In this document: one piece after another, positions 1 through 30,600 of the stretch
Layout of the letters: each line of letters begins with the position of its first letter
Position numbering within the stretch: the stretch's first letter is position 1
Assembly (NCBI RefSeq): GCF_000003815.2
Contig: NC_049988.1
Span: 14,126,400 to 14,190,399, forward strand
Length of the DNA: 64,000 nt
Source: Branchiostoma floridae
Lineage: Eukaryota; Chordata; Leptocardii; Amphioxiformes; Branchiostomatidae
Direction of reading: 5' to 3'
Translations under genes and position numbers: made by a program
Notes under the pieces: model-generated
Told to the model about the DNA's origin: nothing
The model's input: the letters and a program-made list of their open reading frames with translations, nothing else
Databases searched by the model: none

Positions 1-105
1 CATGCCCCCGGACCCCCCTAGGTAGCCCTAGGAGTCTCGTGCCTGCGGCGCTCGATGGTCCCACAATTACTAAAAAGAACCCCCCCAACCAAAATCCTGG
101 CTACG
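1..105 (-). mobile_element. Fragment related to the 19.0-kb hAT-like element
   Basis: The first ~60 bases, read on the minus strand, resemble part of the left arm of the hAT-like element at 19.04-19.11 kb: both have a 'gcgccgcaggc' block followed by 'ctaggggggtccgggggcatg'-type sequence. The right edge is unclear and no target-site duplication can be seen because the window starts inside it. It lies in the BLOC1S1 intron upstream of the first visible exon. Confidence 0.4.
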
Positions 106-239
106 GGCATGACTATAGCCATTGAAGTAAGTGACATAACACATCATCTCAAATTTATTCTGGTGTTGGAAAAACATGCATACATGAATACTAGTAGATT
201 GACAGTTTGATCTTGCACATGTACCTTGTTCACATACAG

Positions 240-1109
240 GGTTTCCCAAGCATATGTGAACCAGAAGAAGTTGGATGCAGAAGCTAAACAACTGCAGACC
301 CAAGCTGCTACATACGCCAAGAAGACTCTACAATGGCTGGCTGTAGTGGAGGGCTTTAACCAAGCACTCAAGGTACATGTACATATAACCCTTCTCCTGT
401 TGCAGGTGTTCCATATAACAATCTTGGTACTAATATGTTGGTAAGATGACATTACAAATGGTTTAGTAAGATTACTGGAATTTGACTTGAAAGCTGGTGG
501 ACTAAATATGAACCATGTGGAAGGAAGTAAAATTGAGAGATCATTGGTGGTCATTTGAAATATTTAACAGTATTTTTACAGGAAAAAACTGTGAGCAGCA
601 AATGAGGTGAGTTCTAATGGATAATTGTTTATATTTAAACAAAACTTTTCCACCTATCCTGTTAGTTGCAGGAAGTTCAGATAAAGTACATTGTACATAG
701 ACTAAAAGGAGTCAAAGCTGTTGCTCTCTTGTGGTACATCATCATCATGTGTAGTGTATGGGGCCTGAGTAATGAAACTGTTTGGTTTTTGACCTTCTCT
801 TTTTGCTCCTACAGGAAATCGGAGATGTGGAGAACTGGGCCCGCAGTATTGAGAGTGACATGAGAATAATCAGCACAGCGCTGGAATATGTATATAAAGG
901 TATGGGGCATTCTATTTTTCACTAGCTTTGAGTCAGTCACGATTCAAGTTTTCATGTTTCTACAGTTGTATCATTGCAGTAATGCTGAACAGACAAGTCT
1001 GTGTTGAACCAAATGCCCCTTTTATCCCTGTTGGTTTGCTTTTGTGTTAATGATTAAGGTGCTATTGTTTTCCCTTCCAGATGAAGCCTCCAAACCTCCA
1101 GGCATGTAG
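240..1109 (+). CDS. BLOC1S1: BLOC1S1 (GCN5L1), 3' exons only
   Basis: Subunit 1 of BLOC-1 and BORC, the complexes that act in lysosome-related organelle biogenesis and lysosome positioning; it has also been linked to mitochondrial protein acetylation. Three exons are visible: 240-372, 815-899 and 1081-1109, with consensus acceptors (ACAG, TACAG, TTCCAG) and GT donors, and phases that join cleanly. They encode the helical C-terminal two thirds, with the family stretches SQAYVNQKKLD, EGFNQALKEIGDVENW and ALEYVYKG, ending DEASKPPGM-stop at 1107-1109. The human protein is about 125 residues; the N-terminal coding exon lies left of the window. Very short, almost entirely alpha-helical product. AATAAA at 1339-1344 is a likely poly(A) signal. 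Identification rests on family similarity remembered, not searched. Confidence 0.93.
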
Positions 1110-4100
1110 CCATTCCCTCATCATCCACAAACCCATACCTTACTGCAGCAGGAAACTCACAACTGCATCCATTGCGTGATGGAACAATTGTCATAGTAAT
1201 TGAGATTGGAGGAAGTCCATAGATTTGCTGTCAAGAGGTACATGTAGTAAAAATACTGATCCCCCTTAAAGGTTAACAATATCTTAATGCAAACCAGGCA
1301 GCCAAAACCTGTAGAACTGATATACAGAACTTAGACACAATAAAATGAAATTGTTGTCTCATGTTTATTTCAATGTGTGTCATGATGACATCATAACTTC
1401 TCAGATGTGTCATGTTGAGGTAGTTTCTGGGATGTGCCTGACTATCTCCCTACCTATCCTCCTTTGCTCTGAATATATCTTCAATAGTGCAGCAAGCATC
1501 TTTTCACAGTTGTTGGTGGTGTACAGATTAAATGAATGTGTACTACAGTAAATGAATAAATTAATGCCAATATGAACATACTTGTGTGTGCTTCTTGTCT
1601 TTCCAAAGGATGACAATGTACCATTTTGCTTAAAAATGTAAAATAGAAACAGAAATGCTATTGTTTTGTATGCATCTGGGCTATGAAATAAACTACAGTA
1701 GATGAAAACAAGACAGACATCCGTGCAGTGATTTAAATGTTTATATCAAGTTTTCTCTACCAAACGGACATCATCACTTTCTGTAGAAATGATCAGTTGA
1801 CAAGAGGGTGTAGAAGGGTTTTTCCTGACTTCATAGGACCTAGATATATTGTAAGATACCATATCAACCAAATTGTAATGCAAATCTTAATCAAATCCAT
1901 GGACTATTTCCTAAAGCCAACAAGTTTGAAGTCAAATGGAATGCATTAGTCTGAATCCTCGTAAATATTTTAGAAACTGAATTCTTAAATACCCTTCCAC
2001 ACCCCTGTGTACCTTTGAAGAGACTTTTTATTAAAGTCCCCGTCAATCCTAGCTGTCACATAATCCTGTACCACCATGTTGTGAACTACTTCCAGTGGAA
2101 GCCTGTACAGAAAACTAGCCTGTGCATCATCCTAATTACTTTTGTACAAAAGTAGTGAAGAGAAAACTAACTGGGATGACACCCAGGCTATACACAAACA
2201 AAAACAAAATACACTTGCTCTTTTTCATGTACACAATGCACAACAAAAGCATAAATACATTTACCAACAACACACATGAAGACAATTCTACATTAGCCGC
2301 CATCAATATTTACATGTTACTGGTACTAATTTTGTGCTGGACCTTTCCACACTTGGGTATATGGGGAAACAATGTGATTCTAAAGTATGCACAGTTACAT
2401 AGTCATTCTTTATGACATCCTTTGTCCAAAAAGAAGTTTAAATACTGTAAATGAAACTCTGTCTTCCCTACATCCTTTACTGTGCCTACAACAGTGTCCA
2501 AATTAAGAAGAAAATAGCAAAGGCTGAAGTAACAGAATGTGAAGACCACAACACTGATTTTCTTTGGACGCTCCAGTTTTCCTACACATATGATGCCTCT
2601 TTACATTACTCTGGGCCATAAACTTAGTCCTGTTGCACATCTTGCAGACAGTTTACTAACAGAAGTGCATAAACTTGCCCCCCCCCCCCCAACACATGAT
2701 GATGATGATGAGTAACGAAAACATCAAGAAAGAAAGAACAAACTAACAATGGATTACAAGAGATTTTTTTGTCTTTGGCATCTGTTTTTTAATGTTTCGT
2801 TCTCGTTAGAACAGAAGCCTCTTACATAGAGGAGGCCAAAGTCAAAAGAGATGATGGTTTCTAAAAGTCTCCTTTACATCGTTTTAATGTGCTTGTTCAT
2901 AAACAAGACTTGTTTGAAGAATGATAAATCCAAATGCCATGTAAAAAAAATGTTGAAAAGATTATTCTAAATTAGGCTGTCTCTTAGGTACAACCGTTTC
3001 TTCAAGTAACTGACTTTGCCCTCATGTTCCTTGAAAATGCCATATAAGATAGATATATACAACAGTTGGTAGCTCACAAGTTTGGCCTATCTAGGTTACT
3101 GTCTTTTACTGCAATACTGGAAGACAGGCTCTTTGACTTGTCCAAGTTGTGTAATGAAATAATTCTGTGCCAATAAAAACATCCAAAATAAACCCAAAGT
3201 GTTTTACTTGTGTATATATACCTGCATGCCAATGTGAACCACAAATATGTCTACTTTATATACTGTACATTTCTCTCGTAGTTTGGTCCAACAATTTTCC
3301 TCCATTTTGAAACCTTTACTGGCCAACATTAACATAATATCCATAAACATCATATCAGAAAATGAAAATATCCAAAACATGAGCAAATCTGTCTTGGTGT
3401 TTAGAAGAAGACTAAAAAAAATCATTTCTGGGACATGCCTGTGAGACTGATTTGTAGAACAAAAGTAAAACACCTAAAAATAAAAACAACAACAACACAG
3501 AAACAACAAAAATCTTGCCTTCCACTACAATTTGCACAAAGCCTATTGCAAACTTCCTTGCCCCCAGAGTGGGTGTGCAACTGATTCAAAAGTGTCAGCG
3601 TAGCTTGAAGTACAAAACACCCAATGTTAATTTGAACTTGCATTCCCCACAAAGCTACAACAGTAATTTTGTGTCATGTATTACAGTTCATACAGTGTCT
3701 CGTTTCACAACAGCCATAGTTGCATGAAAAGAATTGGTAGCACTAGCCAACACTCAACCCCTATTTCCACCATAGAGTCAAGTCATTCTTCCTACTTTAT
3801 GACAAGATTTATCAGTCTGAGATACATGATGTTCATCTTCTTCAAGAAAAGCTACCTACATAAAATAAGAACAAAGTACAAAAGAAGAAATAACACAACA
3901 AAACAAGAAATAGTTCATAAATATCATTGACTAAACTCTAGTACTATTTACAAGATGAGGAAGCTATAATAATTTCATTGAAAGCAACTTCAGAATTTGC
4001 TAAGTGAAAAATCCCCATGTCAAAAAAAAACAATATTTGTTGAATATCTTACAATGGAACTATGTCTAGTCTGCATTGCAAACTAGCCTAACACACATGC

Positions 4101-5018
4101 ACATGTAGTATCTTGACAACACAATGTTTCAACTGTTTTTGTATCTGGCAACCAGCAGCATTAAAAATGTGCACAGCATTACAAGTAGTGAAATTAAAAC
4201 AAAAAAACAACAACAAATTGCTATTCTAGTCTCCTACTAACATGTGTGTGCTGCTATTATTTTCAAACAGTACTGTTCTTTAAAGAAATCTGGTCATACA
4301 ATACAGTAGCAGTGGATGCATTGCCTTAACTCCCAGTGCTGGCAGTTTCATATATAAACCTGTAACACTTAAATGTGTAGGTTTCAGCAGGGTTAAGTTA
4401 CGACATGTACATTGTAGAACCCAGTAGAAGCTAGGGAAACACACAGACACCAGAAACATCTACAAACATGAAACTGTACATACTGTTTTAAGAGGTTAAT
4501 GGATAGCCAAAGTCTTTTCAGTTTATCTACTAGACTGTCCAGTATCTGATGCAGTAGGAGCTGAACAGAAGATTAAAAGTAACACACTTATTTCACTGTT
4601 TTATTAGAAATTTCCCTGGGAAACAAACTTGTGGATAGGGTAGGAACTGTAGGATATTGCCTGTATATGTTGTTCCTTTTGCCAGCTAGGGTTGTATAGA
4701 TACATGAAAAAGTGTTCTCAATGAAGCATTCTACATGAAAAAGTACTTGGAACTGTTGGATGGTCTGTAAGGAATACAAAACTGTGAGAAACGAGGGGAA
4801 TGAAATACTATATTTCTATCACTCACGCTTACAAAACTAAAATGTCTTGTACCAATAGTGCAATCTTAAGGTTTCATTTTGCCAGCAAGGGCATTTTGTA
4901 AAAGTTTGACTATGATTAATTCATTTGAAATGTCTCTCAATGATGAAGAAGAACAATGATGTCTAGAACTAAGCTGGATGACTTGGTCTTCTGGGAAGTT
5001 TTCGAGGAGTGCCGCTTC
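1110..5018. other. Convergent intergenic region, probable 3' UTRs
   Basis: About 3.9 kb between the stop codons of BLOC1S1 (+) and ZMYND11 (-). It is AT-rich and has no credible coding exon. It should contain both 3' UTRs: BLOC1S1 signal AATAAA at 1339-1344, and on the minus strand an AATAAA (TTTATT at 4600-4605) that could end ZMYND11. There is a C-run near 2680 and a short (GAT)n at about 2697-2712. I see no further gene. Confidence 0.6.
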
Positions 5019-21692
<16,674 letters not shown>

Positions 21693-22474
21693 GGTCCCAC
21701 TGTCTCCTACAGGTCACCTGAAGGTCAGGTCAAAGGGCACAGGTCAAAATAATGATTTGAGTATGACATTATTTCTATTCAGGATAAATGGCCTTTACTA
21801 AATACATTCTGTAGGTAAATATCCAATAATTTGGCTTTTCTGTTTCCTGGAACAGTAACGTTTCATCACCAATGGTTCACTGAAAGAAGAATACAAGGAT
21901 AGAAGTGATCTACTACTGAACTAATCGATAGACTTCAGTATGGTGGATACACATATCCACGTACCACAACGGTATCAGTTAGCAACTTAGCATTTTGAAA
22001 CAACGGACATCCCTTGCCAACTGGATACCACATATATATATAGGTTGTAGGTTCCTGACTTTTACTCACAGCTGGTGTTGAAAAAAAAGACGAGTCCACT
22101 GTAACCTTTTAATACAATATTTCTTGAATCCCAGATGACGTGGTCCTCTAGTATAGTCAAAACTCGCCATACAAGAATAGATGCAGTCACTATACATGGA
22201 CAACTGGAGTGATAATAATACAAACGTATCATTTACTAATAACCATGTCTGGAATATCTCTACTAGTACCACTGGCTGGAACCAGAAACAATGGGAAGAT
22301 GCCAGCTGGGCAACAGTTACTAACAAAAACAGACAGAGAGAGAGATTTGATAACATCTCACTAAAGTGGGTCATCTTCAAACAAAGCAAGTCCCTTTGAA
22401 AGTTTCATTTTGCTTCTCCACCATTCCCACACATTTGAGATTTTTTTCTCAACATGGTACATGTGACCTACCCT

Positions 22475-22716
22475 TTATCATAAGAGGGTCTGCATGGGGG
22501 GTCCTGACAACGATCTATGCTAAATTCGGGATGGCTGACTATGCTTTACGTTAAATTCACGAATTCTACCAACGCTTTACGCTTCAACCCACTAAAAATT
22601 ACATAAAGTAAAATAGCTTCCCTATGATTAGCATGAATTACAGGAAATTAAACAGGCCTGCCTACACTTTACAGAAAAGAGCATGAACTTGAAGTATTGA
22701 AGACCCTCTTATAACT
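22475..22716. mobile_element. MITE with 'ATAAGAGGGTCT' inverted ends
   Basis: 'cataagagggtctgcatgg' at the left is mirrored by 'agaccctcttataac' at 22701-22715. The interior 'gctttacgttaaattc' and the 'ctgcatgggggatcct'-type start resemble the stretch at 17180-17255 just before the CR1 fragment, so the family has at least two copies here. Lies in the intron separating the ZMYND11 non-coding first exon from its start-codon exon. Confidence 0.5.
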
Positions 22717-23303
22717 CTGTAGCGGCATGGTGTTTTATCCATGTTAGTTAATGTTGCCATGGCACACAAACAGGGATCTGACCGAGTCATGCTAGGAGCT
22801 AACAACCCAAGCACAGATGGTATGAAAGTAAAGTACCCTAAACAGGAGTGGGGTTTCAAACTTGGAGCACAGCCATGGCTTTTAACAACAGCTGGCACCA
22901 TACTGGACTTTTTTTTAGAATTCTTGTTGTTCTTCCTTCTTGTTGTTTAAGCTGTATGGTGATAATATTTAGTCCGTTGCCATGTATTTAACAATAATTA
23001 CATTGTGCATGTATGTACAGGTGGTTATTCTGGATGTACACATTAAATTCTGAAGGTTACGACTTAGGTAACATATGGGTGTGTACTGGATGATGGTTGA
23101 CAAATACTTGAAATAGGACATTTTAGCAGTAATTTTTTTTCAATTAGGCTTATTTCTCTAAATGCTCCATAGTAAGACTAGATCATAGATGCAATTTAAG
23201 TATGATGTCAAGGTCAGTACTATTACAATATTGATCATTTACATAGTTATCACAAAATGTAAATGTAGAAAGTTAACTGCATTCAATCACTAAACTGTCC
23301 TTA

Positions 23304-23664
23304 GGCCACACCAATTTAATTTCTTGGTTCACGGATTTTTTCATAAAGAATATGGAGCGAGAGCGCGAAATAAAAATAAAAATTGTAAAATGGTTGGGGT
23401 AAAGGTAACGGCTAATCCAAAACATAAAGAAAAAAAGTTTTCAGCTTGATAAAAGTACAAAAACACTATTTTTGTACAGTAACAGCACCTGTACCCACAC
23501 TTTAAGGAGCTTATAATATAAAGGCCAATTTGCTACACCAGAAAGTTGGTGAATGGTTTCATTAATGGTGAAAATTTGCTGAGTGGTAATTTTTATTTTT
23601 ATTTTTTTTCCCAAAAAATAGGAGCGAGCGAATCCGTGAACCAAGAAATTAAATTGGTGTGGCC
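23304..23664. mobile_element. Harbinger-like MITE (copy 1)
   Basis: Long inverted repeats: 'ggccacaccaatttaattt' at the left and its reverse complement at 23646-23664, continuing through 'cttggttcacggatttttt'. Flanked by TTA on both sides (23301-23303 and 23665-23667), compatible with the 3-bp target-site duplication of PIF/Harbinger elements. 361 bp, non-coding, in the ZMYND11 5' intron. Confidence 0.7.
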
Positions 23665-26194
23665 TTATGCAAGAGAAAGTAAAACTATACCTGTCAGATG
23701 TAATACAATTTAAAAGACAACCTACTCCTGCATTCTATCATCACAACATTCCAGGATCAATAATGCATAATATATAATGCATGATCTATATATACAGTAT
23801 TCCTAGTTCCATAAACCCCTCTACTAATCCCCTAGAGCTGTTATCTACCTCTAGATATGATCACAACTTTTTCACCCTTGCTCCTCATAAACATTGGCCG
23901 CAGAAAGTATCCTGGTTTTCCAATCCATACATGAAAACAGTGAAAATACTTTCAGTTTCAGCGCACACTGTAGTACACAAACGTATGATTTCCCTCTTGA
24001 GCAATTAAGTGGCCAGGGTTCACACTTAGTGCCTGAGCTGCCATTTAGGGAGGTGAGAGTAAAGCATAAGGAGATGCTCATCTACTCTATGAAGTCTTAC
24101 ATGTAGGCACCTTTACATTGTAAAAGCAATGATTGCGCAGGACCGAAGACTTCGATTCAGAACATTCATGGTACTTGATGCTGAGAGCTACCTCTTATAA
24201 AGCAAGGGCATTCATGATATTAGATTTAAACAACCAGAATATAGATATCATATCAATATGGAAAATGCTGGTAGGATAAATGAAAGTACAAATTTCGAAA
24301 ACGAATTGCTGATTGAAAAAGAATACAGGCATCAAAAGTTTGTACTGATCTGAATTGAATTGACCTTTGATTCAAATGTACAATTTGCATGTAAATTTAC
24401 CTTATATAAGCAGTACCTTTATAGATACAAAACATGACCTATATAATGTAGGTAACTAAATAGCTAATTGACAAAACCTGTGAAAAACAATTAGAGCAGC
24501 AAATGGGCATCACATGTACTCTAAATACCTTAATCTTTTGTCTCATTTCAATAACAACTAACATAATTAAGAGGATCCACCAAAACAAGAGAAGCCTGTC
24601 CAAACCTGTTTTCCTTGGTTCTTGTTTGGCCACAGACAAAATGTCTGGAGAGAAGAGGTGGAAGTGGTCAGTCAGAATGAACCAAGTAGGCTTAAGCCGG
24701 GTTCACTCAAGGTCAAGCATTTTCTGGTGACGCTCTTCAACAAAGCTTTTGATCAAAGTGTTTTCAGTTTTATATTTGAAACCATTCAATGTTGAATTTA
24801 CATTCTAGCTTGGTGTTAAGACATTTAACCATCAAATGAATATCAATTTTTTTGTCAAATCTGTATTGTGTTATAGCATTCCATAATGTACAAATATTAA
24901 GAGTTTTATATGCAATAGGATTAGGCATGTCCTCTTAGGGTTACAGTACTAGTTCTAATGTTTAATACATAAATTGTAAGTCTTATCAAGTTCTCACATA
25001 CCAACCTCTAACCTTCAGGTTTACCGGGTGGTAAGTCCTGTATATATACTATAATGACAGAATGGATTTCAATGCTAAACTGAACCTTACCTTCCCCTGA
25101 ACTTTCGTCTCTTATTCATACTTGTTTACAAGAACTAAAATAGCAACAGATGTAGTAATAACAATACATGTATCTTGAATTATATCTATAGTCAAACTGT
25201 TTAACTCTTGGTATAAGTAAGAGCAGGACAGATATGAGATAGTATACTAAAGACTAGTACATACCAAACTAATGTTATCAGCCAAACAAGGAAAGAGTCA
25301 TCAGCTAGTGGTGTGAAAGTAATTATGACAAAAACACCCACATAATAGACAGGTGGTTTTCTTAGTGATTGAGCATTGAATGATTGATTATAACATAAAC
25401 CTTTTGTTGGTATCTAATTGTTTTTCTTATAAAGCACACTACTTTAGGGTTGATTGCTCTGAAATCTATGCATAGGCCACAGTGGAAATGATATCATTAA
25501 ACAATAGAAATTTTTTTATCGTTTAAGAAAGGAAATTTTCACACTCTTAAAAATAAACATTTTATGAAATTCATCAATTACTAAGTTACTATCTTAAATT
25601 TTGATAGAACAACAATATAAAAGAAATTACAAATATTCTTCTTCTAGCCCATCCTTCTCACAATGACCAATTTGTGTAAGTTCTGAAAGAAACTACATTG
25701 TATTTACTGGAAGGAAAGAATGATGAGAGAGGAGGCCTGTCAATGTGACATATCAGGAGTTAGCACATAATGCACAAAGACAACTGTAGGTGCCGTTATG
25801 TCAACATTGACATTCCTGACTCAGTGGCCAGCCCAAAGATAATACATCAACACCTGGCAGAGTCACAGTATGGCACATGTGGGTTAACTTAAGGGCTACT
25901 CATAATCCTAACAATAATGCTGGTGGCACTACTGGTAAGTTGACTCACTGAAGACACTGATGCTGCAGTTAAATGGATCCAAGATCCTGATCTTGTTCAC
26001 TATGGAGCGTTTCTATGTGTCTTGGGATGTTATCAAGAATATGTAATTTTTACCATATTGGAACAATAATGGTTCATAAGACATACTATGTTGATGATTA
26101 TTGTCTCACAAAAGTAGATCTATATAATGTCTACAAATCTGAAAGAATTCTTAACTTAGTTAGCAACTACAAAAGTTATACTTTGTTAGAACTA

Positions 26195-26226
26195 CTTATA
26201 ACACACACACACACAAACACACACAC
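26195..26226. repeat. (CA)n microsatellite
   Basis: Short run of CA repeats with one AA interruption in the ZMYND11 5' intron. Confidence 0.9.
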
Positions 26227-26949
26227 GACAAAAACAATTATACCTTCATTGTTAAAAGACAATACTTCCATTTTTCACGGGAGGCAAAGAAATGCAATGA
26301 AGGGTTTCTAGGAAGTATCAGTAATTGAAATCTTGGCGAAAGTAAAACTTGTCCTGTAGCCAGTCCTGTAACAGACCTTCTGGCTAAAGCCTTGACACCA
26401 CAGACATAAGGCACAAACGGCACAAAAACGACCGAAAAATTCTGTTCCGTTTTCCAATCACACACGCAAGCTAAGCCCTGTGGTCAGCAACGGAATGACC
26501 ACATCAACCACTGGTGATAATATCAACATCTGCACCTCAGTGTACGGCGTATATAGTCCAAGGACATCCCCACACACTGTCTGTTTACATTTGATTGGAG
26601 CAGCTGGCTTCGTCATAATTCTTTAAACATTAAAGCCCCGCCCCTACTATCCCATTAAAATAATCATTGAATGGCACTGCACTAACTTCACTTAAACATA
26701 GAACCCTAGAGTTCATCTTAGGAAATCGTGTCTTGGTCTGAAAATTAGGAGAAAGCACATGGCTTAGGCTGAGGCGTCTTCCGCTTTCCGGTGGCCGTCT
26801 GACTTCCTGGGTGAGACGACGCGCTACGATCCTTGTTCCATATAGCCATGTTGGTTCGAACAAAAACGCTACCGGAAAACTCCATTTCAAAACATTCCAG
26901 ACGCCGGAATATATCAAACCGTAGTGAAACGTTTGTGCTGAGGACTTAC

Positions 26950-27115
26950 CAAAGTCGGGAAGATACGTGTCGATCCACCAGAGAGGAAGAAAACGCTGTA
27001 AGATGGGTAAAAAGATTTCGCTTCGAGTTAAAATTCCGTCCACACAGCGTACACAGCCGCAGGAAAATACATTCGCGTGTGGTAACGTCACGGAAACACA
27101 TAAACTGATGACGTT
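26950..27115 (-). other. ZMYND11: Probable ZMYND11 non-coding first exon
   Basis: On the minus strand this ends in a strong donor, CTTTG|GTAAGTCC (GT at 26948-26949), matching the acceptor CTGTAG at 21707-21712 that precedes the start-codon exon. The stretch is relatively CpG-rich. The right limit (transcription start) is only approximate. The overlapping 165-codon minus-strand open frame has no family resemblance. Confidence 0.55.
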
Positions 27116-27644
27116 AGGCGATACCAACGTGAGATACTGAATTTACTTTCCGTAACAAGTGTTACATATTCATGGTGAGGTTTTATAGACGTATTTTCAC
27201 ACATAGACGTCAATACATAAAATAAAGTATTTTATAGGCTATCATATTGAAATTTAAGACATTTTCATGCTGATTTTTGGTGTTGTATTCATCAAACACC
27301 CCTTTAATCTGTGGTACAATCTGATTCATATCTATGACGATAACCTAGGAACTTTAGACGATAAGTTTATGATATCAGCTCCCACAAATACTGATAAGGC
27401 ATGAAAGACTAGTTTGCGTTGATGAAATTCTACCTTCAGCTATGAAAATTGGCGCAATTGCTGCCCTCTTTGACAATGTAATGCTCCATTGGATGTTGTA
27501 CCCATGAAGTGATGACGTATGCACAGCCGGGTGTGAAAGTAAGACGTGACCAGTGTGTGACTGTCTCACCGGCTCTCTGCACGAGTTAGGGAAGGGAACA
27601 GCCGTTCACTGGACTGTCAAACCGCGAATTCTCATCGGACAAGC
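27070..27644. promoter_or_regulatory. Likely bidirectional promoter ZMYND11 / FTCD
   Basis: About 0.55 kb separates the presumed ZMYND11 first exon (-) from the FTCD start codon (+). I see several TGACGT (CRE half-site) occurrences on either strand: 'taacgtcacgg' near 27080, 'tgatgacgttagg' near 27106, 'agacgtcaata' near 27206 and 'gtgatgacgtatg' near 27512. No clear TATA box. Functional assignment is inferred from gene geometry. Confidence 0.45.
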
Positions 27645-30600
27645 ATGTCTCGCATCGTCGAGTGCGTTCCCAATTTCTCGGAGGGAAGACACAAGGAGGT
27701 AAGGTCGTAGTTTCGTAAAATTCGTGTTTTGGCTACGGAGCACCGTGTTATAATGAATCTCAGCTCTAACATTATTAAAACTATACAAATAGTTCAAAGT
27801 ATATGACTTCATTCGCACGTCGTTTTCCAATGTAAAAAAAAAAAATAAATTCTGTGTTTTTCCGTCGTTAGTTGCAGTTGAAGACTGGCTGACTGCAAAG
27901 TACATAAGTAAAAGATTTGAATGTAGGTGTGAAATGGGGGCGGGGTCTCGAAGCTCGAAGGGTCGTATATGGACCTGGCGATCTCTTCGCCCATTTGGAA
28001 ACGATTTTGCATCTGCTGTGGTTGCTAACCCTCTGCAAAAGAATCAAACGGTTACCTGCCGATGTTGCCTGGGCAACCAGGTGCAGCAGGGCATTGTATG
28101 CATTACAGGTATCACGTTACTATGGCAACACAACGTAGCTTTGTGCCTGCCATTATAGTTTGCACTCAAACATAATGTATGGCTAACTGCAGCCACCTTT
28201 TGTGTTTGGCACTTGTAACCAGACTACTCGTGCTAGGCGTCTTTTCAATTTGATTCAAACTAAACCATGAAGGAAAAAGGCAATACTTCAGTTCTGAAAG
28301 ACAACAAGAAGAGTATAACTCACTGACTGTACAGAATGCCACGTTTTACTTAAAAAATAATTACCGTAATCATACAGCGTAAGTATGATGTCATCCCTGG
28401 TGAATGTTTAGCCAGTGTTAATGCAGGCTGAATACAGGCATTAATCTTTGTGTCAACATGTTTGACTCAGGTCCTTTGTTATGACTCTGAGTCTTTGCCA
28501 AGTGCAACTCAGCCAAGCCCTGTCGGCCAATGAAACGCTCAGGCACGGCTGACTTTTGACATCTGCATTTTGGAGAAATGAATAGGCTAAGTGATAGATA
28601 TAACACTTGTGAGTCTGTGTATGGTAGTCACTGAGGGGTGCCATAGATACTGATAGCAGCACATTTACAGTGTTAAGAGTAATTGTTTCATCTATAAAAT
28701 TTTTATGGTTCTTCTAGTCATTTCTCAAATAAGGTGATGAGGCCATACCAATTTAATTCCTTGGTTCTTGGTTTTTTAAAAGTGAAAATATAGCAAGAGG
28801 ACATCATAAAGGTAGAGGGTCATAGGGAGGAGAGAATTGAATGTGACTGTATTTACCCACATAAAACTGACTGCACTAAGGCACAAACCTGGTCTTCAGG
28901 CTTCATTATCATTTTTTTCCAGTTAAGGTTTTTTTGTTTTTTTTAAATTTGAAAAATCCAAGAACCAACAAATTAAATTGGTGTGACTTAAGTAGGCAAA
29001 GTTTTTATTTCCATTGCACAATAAATGCTAATGATATTTGTATACAAAGGATATAACAATAAAGAACATGCATGCAACAATCAAGAAGAGGTGTCCAAAT
29101 TGTTGAGATGAAAATACTTGTGTCTAGACCAGTCCAATTCTTATCCCTTTGCGATCCATGGATAGTGATTTAACACGGCATGGTTGATAGCGGTGCTTCT
29201 TTTGGAGGAGCTGTGATAAGGCAGAGATTCTATGAGATGTTGGACCTCCTGAAGTAGTGGTATGTCCTTACAGCGTAGTGTCAGATTACTTTAGCTGTTT
29301 ATATCAATGTAAGACATCTACTGTCTGAATGTGTGTCATACCTCTTAGGATTTTTGGGGGAAAAAATTGAGAGATAACTCCTTTGGTGCCTTAGATAAGA
29401 GCAGAAAATTAGTTCTTAATTTATGAAATGTAGCTTTGACATTTGAAAATTCAATCACGATTAAATGTACCGTTTAAATTTCACACAGAAGTAGACACCG
29501 TAGCCTTAATAATGTCATTTTCAGAAACCCGCTTGCAGAAAAATATATTTTTTATCTAAATTTATCAATTAATCTTGAATCAATGTTAATTGGTCAAAGT
29601 TCAAGTATGACTCATGTTTTGAATAATGTTGAAGAGATCAGTAAATGTGATTTGTTTGTTCCATGTGTGTACAGGTTATCGAGGCTATAGCCAATGCCAT
29701 AGCCTCCACGGATGGCGTCAGCCTGCTGGACGTTGACCCCGGCCCCTCCACCAACCGTACGGTGTACACGTTTGTGGGGTCGCCAGAGAGCGTGGTGGAG
29801 GGCGCCATGAACGGGGCCAGGGCAGCATCACAGCTCATTGACATGACAAGGCACCATGGTAAATATCTCTGCTCAAATTCTGTGTTTAAAAGACAGGATA
29901 CTTTTTGGTACCTGTTCCTACAATAAACCCAAGAAAGGAGGTCTTCAAAGAAATCTGAAGAATCCTGAATCTCCTCTGTATGAAATTTGAAGAAGGAAAA
30001 AATTGGGAGCTATAATACTATATAATTGAAATCACCCATGTATTTATAGTGAAAATGAAACAAATTGTCTTCCACATAAACTCAACAAAACAAGTTTAGT
30101 ACAACCTCCCTCTTCATGTACAACAGAGTACTAGGCAAAGTACATTTTTGTATCATTGTTGCTTTCATAACTTTTGCCAAAAACTTGGTAGATATCACAA
30201 TCCTGTTACCCCTTACAGTTTTGTTTATCAGACTTTTTTTTCAGCCAAAAAAAAAAAACCCAAGAAGATAGAAAAACATGTCATTGTATGAACTATCTGA
30301 CAGTTGTCTACACCCTCTGTGTTTTACAAATGTAGGTGAGCACCCTCGGATGGGAGCTCTGGATGTCTGTCCCTTCATCCCAGTCAGAGGAGTGACGGAG
30401 GAGGACTGTATACAGTGTGCTAATGAGTTTGGGAAACAGCTGGCAGAGGAGCTGGGGGTGCCAGGTGGGTTCTACTGAGGTGTTGTTTTTATTTATTTTC
30501 AGAATGGGTTAGTTGAACAATGTTCATTCTGACAGGCACTTCGTACAAACTTGGCAAATTCTGTATTTTCCCTGCCGCCGGTACACTGCCGCCGGTACAC

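Noticed and set aside
26630-27127. 165-codon minus-strand open frame over the ZMYND11 5' exon
   Set aside because: No recognisable domain; it crosses the strong donor of the non-coding first exon, so it is best explained as UTR plus promoter.
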